Shown here: positions 5,835 through 7,824 of the stretch, one piece after another
Numbering within the stretch: position 1 is the stretch's first letter
Layout of the letters: each line of letters opens with the position of its first letter
Assembly (NCBI GenBank): GCA_029267795.1
Contig: JAJUHR010000076.1
Location: 1-7,824, forward strand
Length of the DNA stretch: 7,824 nt
DNA from: Planctomycetota bacterium
GTDB lineage: Bacteria > Planctomycetota > Phycisphaerae > Phycisphaerales > Phycisphaeraceae
Reading direction: 5' to 3'
Notes under the pieces: generated by a model
What the model was told of the DNA's origin: nothing
Databases searched by the model: none
Seen by the model: only the letters and a program-made list of their open reading frames with translations
Program-made: the position numbers and the translations under genes

Positions 5835-6647
5835 TTATGGGGAATCCCGTTGGGGTTCTTCGGGCAAAGGCTGATCGACTTGCGCGTTGATCTGCCCGTC
5901 AACCCGACCATCGACCCGACCGTCGATCCGGGCATCGATCCGCGTATCGATCCTTACACCACCTACCCTTCGGCCCTGTGGCGTCTCTGTCTGGGCTGGA
6001 TCAACGACCGGCGACTGGCCGCCTGAAGCCCGCTTGATGATGGTCCGGGCAGCTTCGCCGGTGTACCACCCCCGTATCAAGCCCTCGTTTTCAGCAGGCC
6101 GGCCGTTGACCTCAGCCCAAGGTTGGGCGTCACGCCGGGGCTCCGGAAGGGCGTCCTGCGGCGGCTGTTCCGCCTGTGAGAACAGCAACGGCATCGGAAC
6201 CAGCTCAAACACCGCATCGGCGGGGATGAGCTCCAGAAACTCCCCATCCACCCGTGGCTGAATGTTCAGCCCATACTCTTTCCGACCCACCCGGACCAAG
6301 TAGTCGATGCGGTTAACACGCGCCCGCAAGCCCGGCGCCACCCGGTAATACGTGGTCTGTGGCCCACCCGGACGCAGAGCTTGACCCCGAAGATCGTCTG
6401 GAGCCGGGGTAAGCATAAACAGCGAAGTCTGTTCACCATCGAGACGCAACCCCACTTCAGGCCGCCTCAAGCTCCGTGAAAGCAGATCGATATCCCCCAC
6501 CGCCTGATCCACGGGGGTCAGTTGGCTTTCAGACTGGGCATCTTGAGCCGTTAGAAATGAACTACATACCAAGACGAGACAAACCGCCAGCCCGCATACG
6601 CGAGTAAGGCGCCCCATCCCTCCATCACCCTCGCCAAGGCCCGACAT
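5835..6647 (-). CDS. Secreted protein of unknown function with tetrapeptide-repeat tail
   Basis: I do not recognise this 270-residue protein. It has a Sec-type signal peptide: basic RLTR (13-16), a hydrophobic core CGLAVCLVLVCSSFL (18-32), then a likely cleavage near TAQDA (33-37). There is no convincing lipobox. A soluble middle region (about 40-210) includes a probably beta-rich part at 97-155 (TTYYRVAPGLRARV, YLVRVGRKEYGLNI, LELIPADAVFELVP), then a proline- and acid-rich linker. Residues 232-259 are seven tandem 4-residue units of consensus [R/Q]-[I/V]-[D/N]-x, before a short acidic tail. ATG at 6647 is chosen because a purine-rich GGAAGGGGTGG (minus strand, 6654-6664) sits 6 nt upstream; the in-frame ATG at 6617 has GGAGGG directly abutting it, which is too close. 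The lipoprotein gene lies 174 bp upstream on the same strand, so co-transcription is possible but unproven. Confidence 0.8.
   Translation of the reverse strand: MSGLGEGDGGMGRLTRVCGLAVCLVLVCSSFLTAQDAQSESQLTPVDQAVGDIDLLSRSLRRPEVGLRLDGEQTSLFMLTPAPDDLRGQALRPGGPQTTYYRVAPGLRARVNRIDYLVRVGRKEYGLNIQPRVDGEFLELIPADAVFELVPMPLLFSQAEQPPQDALPEPRRDAQPWAEVNGRPAENEGLIRGWYTGEAARTIIKRASGGQSPVVDPAQTETPQGRRVGGVRIDTRIDARIDGRVDGRVDGQINAQVDQPLPEEPQRDSP
5871..5954 (-). repeat. Seven tandem 12-bp units encoding a 4-residue repeat
   Basis: Seven in-frame 12-bp units make the C-terminal repeat of the secreted protein. Units nearer the upstream edge carry ATCGAT or ATCGAC; later ones use GTCGAT and GTTGAC, so the DNA has diverged while the protein pattern of basic, aliphatic, acidic, variable is kept. 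Every fourth residue is aliphatic. The repeat number may vary between strains by slippage. Confidence 0.8.
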
Positions 6648-6821
6648 GGCTATCCACCCCTTCCGTTTTAACCAGGGATGACCGTGAACAGCCTTAGCCG
6701 CACCCTAAGTCGCTTTCCCGAACGTCCACCGGCCAAGCCCCCCTAGAAAATTCACAACGGCGCATCCCCTGCCCCCCCCACTATCGCATCGAAGGATATC
6801 CCGCCTTCACCCCAGGCTCTT
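6648..6821. other. 174-bp gap between two minus-strand secretory genes
   Basis: It contains the ribosome site of the downstream gene (minus strand, 6654-6664) and, at its right end, one arm of the hairpin at the lipoprotein stop codon. I saw no convincing -35/-10 pair, so it is open whether the downstream gene has its own promoter or is read from the lipoprotein gene. Confidence 0.4.
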
Positions 6822-6837
6822 TTACTGGGGGATATCC
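6794..6837 (-). terminator. Nested inverted repeats spanning the lipoprotein stop codon
   Basis: CCCCAG (6810-6815) and CTGGGG (6825-6830) can pair around a 9-nt loop that contains the stop codon (6822-6824). The pair is flanked by two copies of the palindrome GGATATCC (6794-6801 and 6830-6837), which can extend the structure as an outer stem. For the minus-strand transcript this could be a terminator or a 3'-end stabiliser. No U-run follows, so it is non-canonical. Confidence 0.35.
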
Positions 6838-7448
6838 AAGGGCGTATCGTCAGCCGCCGGGCTCGATCCGTTGGTATCCGGAGTTTCTGGGGTTGCCGGG
6901 GTTTCCGGTGGGGCGGCCTCCTGGGCCGGGGTCTCGGTGTCCCTGGGTTCTTCCACTGTCGGCTGCGAGGGTGTGGGCTCGGTGCTTGGAACAGGAGCGG
7001 TAGGCTGCGCTGCCGGGGCGGCCGCTGGCGGAGGCGTCACGGACGGCTTAGCGGGCGGCTGGGCCTCACGGTAACCCGGCGGATACTCCGGAATCGGCCG
7101 GTAGCTCACCTTGATGGCCAAGGGGTTCCCCGGCAACTCGATCTCTTCGGACTCCACCGCCCCCAATCGGTCCGGAGCATAAAGCTCCCACTGCATGGAC
7201 GTGGCGGGACGCGCCGGGGCCACGAAGCCCGGCACTTCGCCCTTACGATCGAAGTCCAGCACCAGTTTGTAACTGACGGGAATGTCCTTGACCCAGATAG
7301 TCCGATCTGCCGCGGTATCGTATAGGGCAACGGTCGTGGGCAAATCAGAGGTGCTCATGAAGACATGCTTGTCTTGGCTGCACGCAACCAGCGGCCCCAT
7401 CAGGACCAGCAGCAGCGCCGCCCTCTGGACGGTATCGGCTAGGGACAT
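6822..7448 (-). CDS. Putative lipoprotein with proline-rich C-terminal tail
   Basis: The 208-residue product begins with a lipoprotein signal: MSLADTVQR, a hydrophobic core (AALLLVLMGP, 10-19) and the lipobox LVAC (20-23), so Cys23 would be lipidated after signal peptidase II cleavage. A compact domain follows (about 28-122) with FMSTSDLPTTVALYD (30-44), TIWVKDIPVSYKLVLDFD (50-67), SMQWELY (84-90) and VSYRPIPEYP (114-123). It is predicted beta-rich and, from memory, resembles planctomycete conserved lipoproteins without known function. Residues from about 130 to the end are Pro/Ala/Thr/Glu-rich, likely a disordered spacer. ATG at 7446-7448 is preferred to the in-frame ATG at 7544: AAAGGG lies 8 nt upstream, the signal sequence starts there and the longer form would overlap the divergent gene. 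It may be co-transcribed with the secreted-protein gene downstream. Confidence 0.85.
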   Translation of the reverse strand: MSLADTVQRAALLLVLMGPLVACSQDKHVFMSTSDLPTTVALYDTAADRTIWVKDIPVSYKLVLDFDRKGEVPGFVAPARPATSMQWELYAPDRLGAVESEEIELPGNPLAIKVSYRPIPEYPPGYREAQPPAKPSVTPPPAAAPAAQPTAPVPSTEPTPSQPTVEEPRDTETPAQEAAPPETPATPETPDTNGSSPAADDTPLDIPQ

Positions 7449-7484
7449 TCGGTCTACCCTTTCAATAGTTCCGCGAAACCCACA

Positions 7485-7490
7485 ATCATA
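7485..7490 (-). promoter_or_regulatory. Possible -10 box for the lipoprotein gene
   Basis: On the minus strand TATGAT matches the TATAAT consensus at five of six positions and lies 36 bp upstream of the ATG at 7448, giving a leader of about 30 nt that contains the AAAGGG ribosome site. The -35 region (about 7508-7513) is poor. Confidence 0.4.
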
Positions 7491-7511
7491 TACGATACTG
7501 GCGTATACGAT
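7489..7511 (+). repeat. Paired 8-bp direct repeats in the lipoprotein/ferredoxin divergent gap
   Basis: TATACGAT occurs at 7489-7496 and again at 7504-7511, with starts 15 bp apart. The second copy overlaps the palindrome GTATAC (7503-7508). The pair overlaps the possible lipoprotein -10 box and sits just before the ferredoxin start. It may be a protein-binding site, or each copy may supply a TACGAT -10 box for the plus-strand gene. Confidence 0.45.
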
Positions 7512-7524
7512 GCGAGGCCAGGTC

Positions 7525-7824
7525 TTGAGCGAAAACCAAAGCAAACCGCCCCCTCCCCCGATCGAACGCCGATCCTTTTTTCGTCACCTCCTCGCCTGGG
7601 GGTTGAACCAGTTGGAGCAGGCCGGCCAGGTACTTACAGAAAGCCTCGGCTCTGCCCCTGGCCTCGGAGAGCCCGCCACACCAGGCGCCCCCCACGCGTT
7701 CCTACGGCCTCCCGGTGCCCTGCCCGAGCCCGATTTTGCCGCCACATGCAGCGACTGCGGACGCTGCGTCGAGGCTTGCCCGGCTCATTGCATCGTGATC
7801 AAGCCCGGATTCGCCGGGGGCTTG
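7525..7824 (+). CDS. [4Fe-4S] ferredoxin-type protein, NapG/MauM-like, 5' part only
   Basis: The reading frame stays open to the right edge, so only the first 100 residues are seen. Numbered from TTG at 7525, it has a Pro-rich start, RRSFFRHLLAWG (15-26), a spacer, then FLRPPGALPEPDF (59-71) and the cluster motif C75-x2-C78-x2-C81-x3-C85-P, the signature of one [4Fe-4S] cluster. The RPPGAL-x-E lead-in to a CxxCxxCxxxCP motif fits NapG/MauM-type ferredoxins, which pass electrons to or from membrane oxidoreductases. The RR-x-FF element resembles a twin-arginine signal, but no clean hydrophobic segment follows. The start is uncertain: TTG at 7525 has GAGG (7514-7517) 7 nt upstream; the in-frame ATG at 7510 has no ribosome site and overlaps the TATACGAT repeat. 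The number of further clusters and the partner enzyme lie outside the window. Confidence 0.85.
   Translation, partial: MSENQSKPPPPPIERRSFFRHLLAWGLNQLEQAGQVLTESLGSAPGLGEPATPGAPHAFLRPPGALPEPDFAATCSDCGRCVEACPAHCIVIKPGFAGGL

Noticed and set aside
5192..5890. Plus-strand open frame of 232 residues within and beyond panC
   Set aside because: It is a frame-shifted reading of panC; all PanC motifs are in the other frame.
5871..5960. ATCGAT-rich 12-bp repeats as iterons or a CRISPR-like array
   Set aside because: The units are contiguous, in frame and encode a regular peptide repeat; there are no spacers and no replication gene beside them.
6871..7074. Plus-strand Gly/Val/Ser-rich open frame of 67 residues
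   Set aside because: It is the antisense reading of the Pro/Ala/Thr-rich tail of the lipoprotein.

Overview
The window is GC-rich, gene-dense chromosomal DNA. It looks like a member of the Planctomycetota, possibly class Phycisphaerae. This assignment is an inference: the housekeeping genes are sequence-divergent, three secreted or lipoprotein genes resemble planctomycete conserved hypotheticals as I remember them, and the ferredoxin at the right edge has the RPPGAL-type lead-in seen in such genomes. No rRNA, tRNA, CRISPR array, insertion sequence or phage gene was seen.

Layout from left to right. Positions 1-219 are non-coding as far as I can tell and hold a few short palindromes downstream of dnaA. 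dnaA (minus, 220-1770) encodes a complete replication initiator with all four domains but unusual sensor-I and DNA-recognition residues. A 421-bp gap (1771-2191) follows; it is the longest gene-free stretch and carries two DnaA-box-like 9-mers and a short AT-rich patch, so it is a weak candidate origin or dnaA control region. Next is a minus-strand tandem GNAT acetyltransferase (2192-3142). It diverges from a small secreted protein of unknown function (plus, 3250-3885), and the two putative promoters overlap. prmC (minus, 3988-4881) and panC (plus, 4959-5819) diverge from a 77-bp gap with back-to-back TACAAT -10 boxes. A secreted protein with a tetrapeptide-repeat tail (minus, 5835-6647) ends 15 bp after panC, convergently. 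A proline-rich lipoprotein (minus, 6822-7448) lies upstream of it on the same strand. Divergent from the lipoprotein, the start of a [4Fe-4S] ferredoxin gene (plus, from about 7525) runs off the right edge.

The genes do not form one pathway. They combine replication initiation (DnaA), translation termination (PrmC modifies release factors), coenzyme A precursor synthesis (PanC), an acetyltransferase, envelope or periplasmic proteins and an electron-transfer protein. Usual partners are missing: dnaN, recF or gyrB beside dnaA, prfA beside prmC, and panB or panD beside panC. No clear defence, mobile or biosynthetic system was found. The most notable items are the two divergent promoter regions (one implying a leaderless prmC transcript), the atypical DnaA residues, the 12-bp/4-residue repeat tail and the paired 8-bp repeats upstream of the ferredoxin gene.
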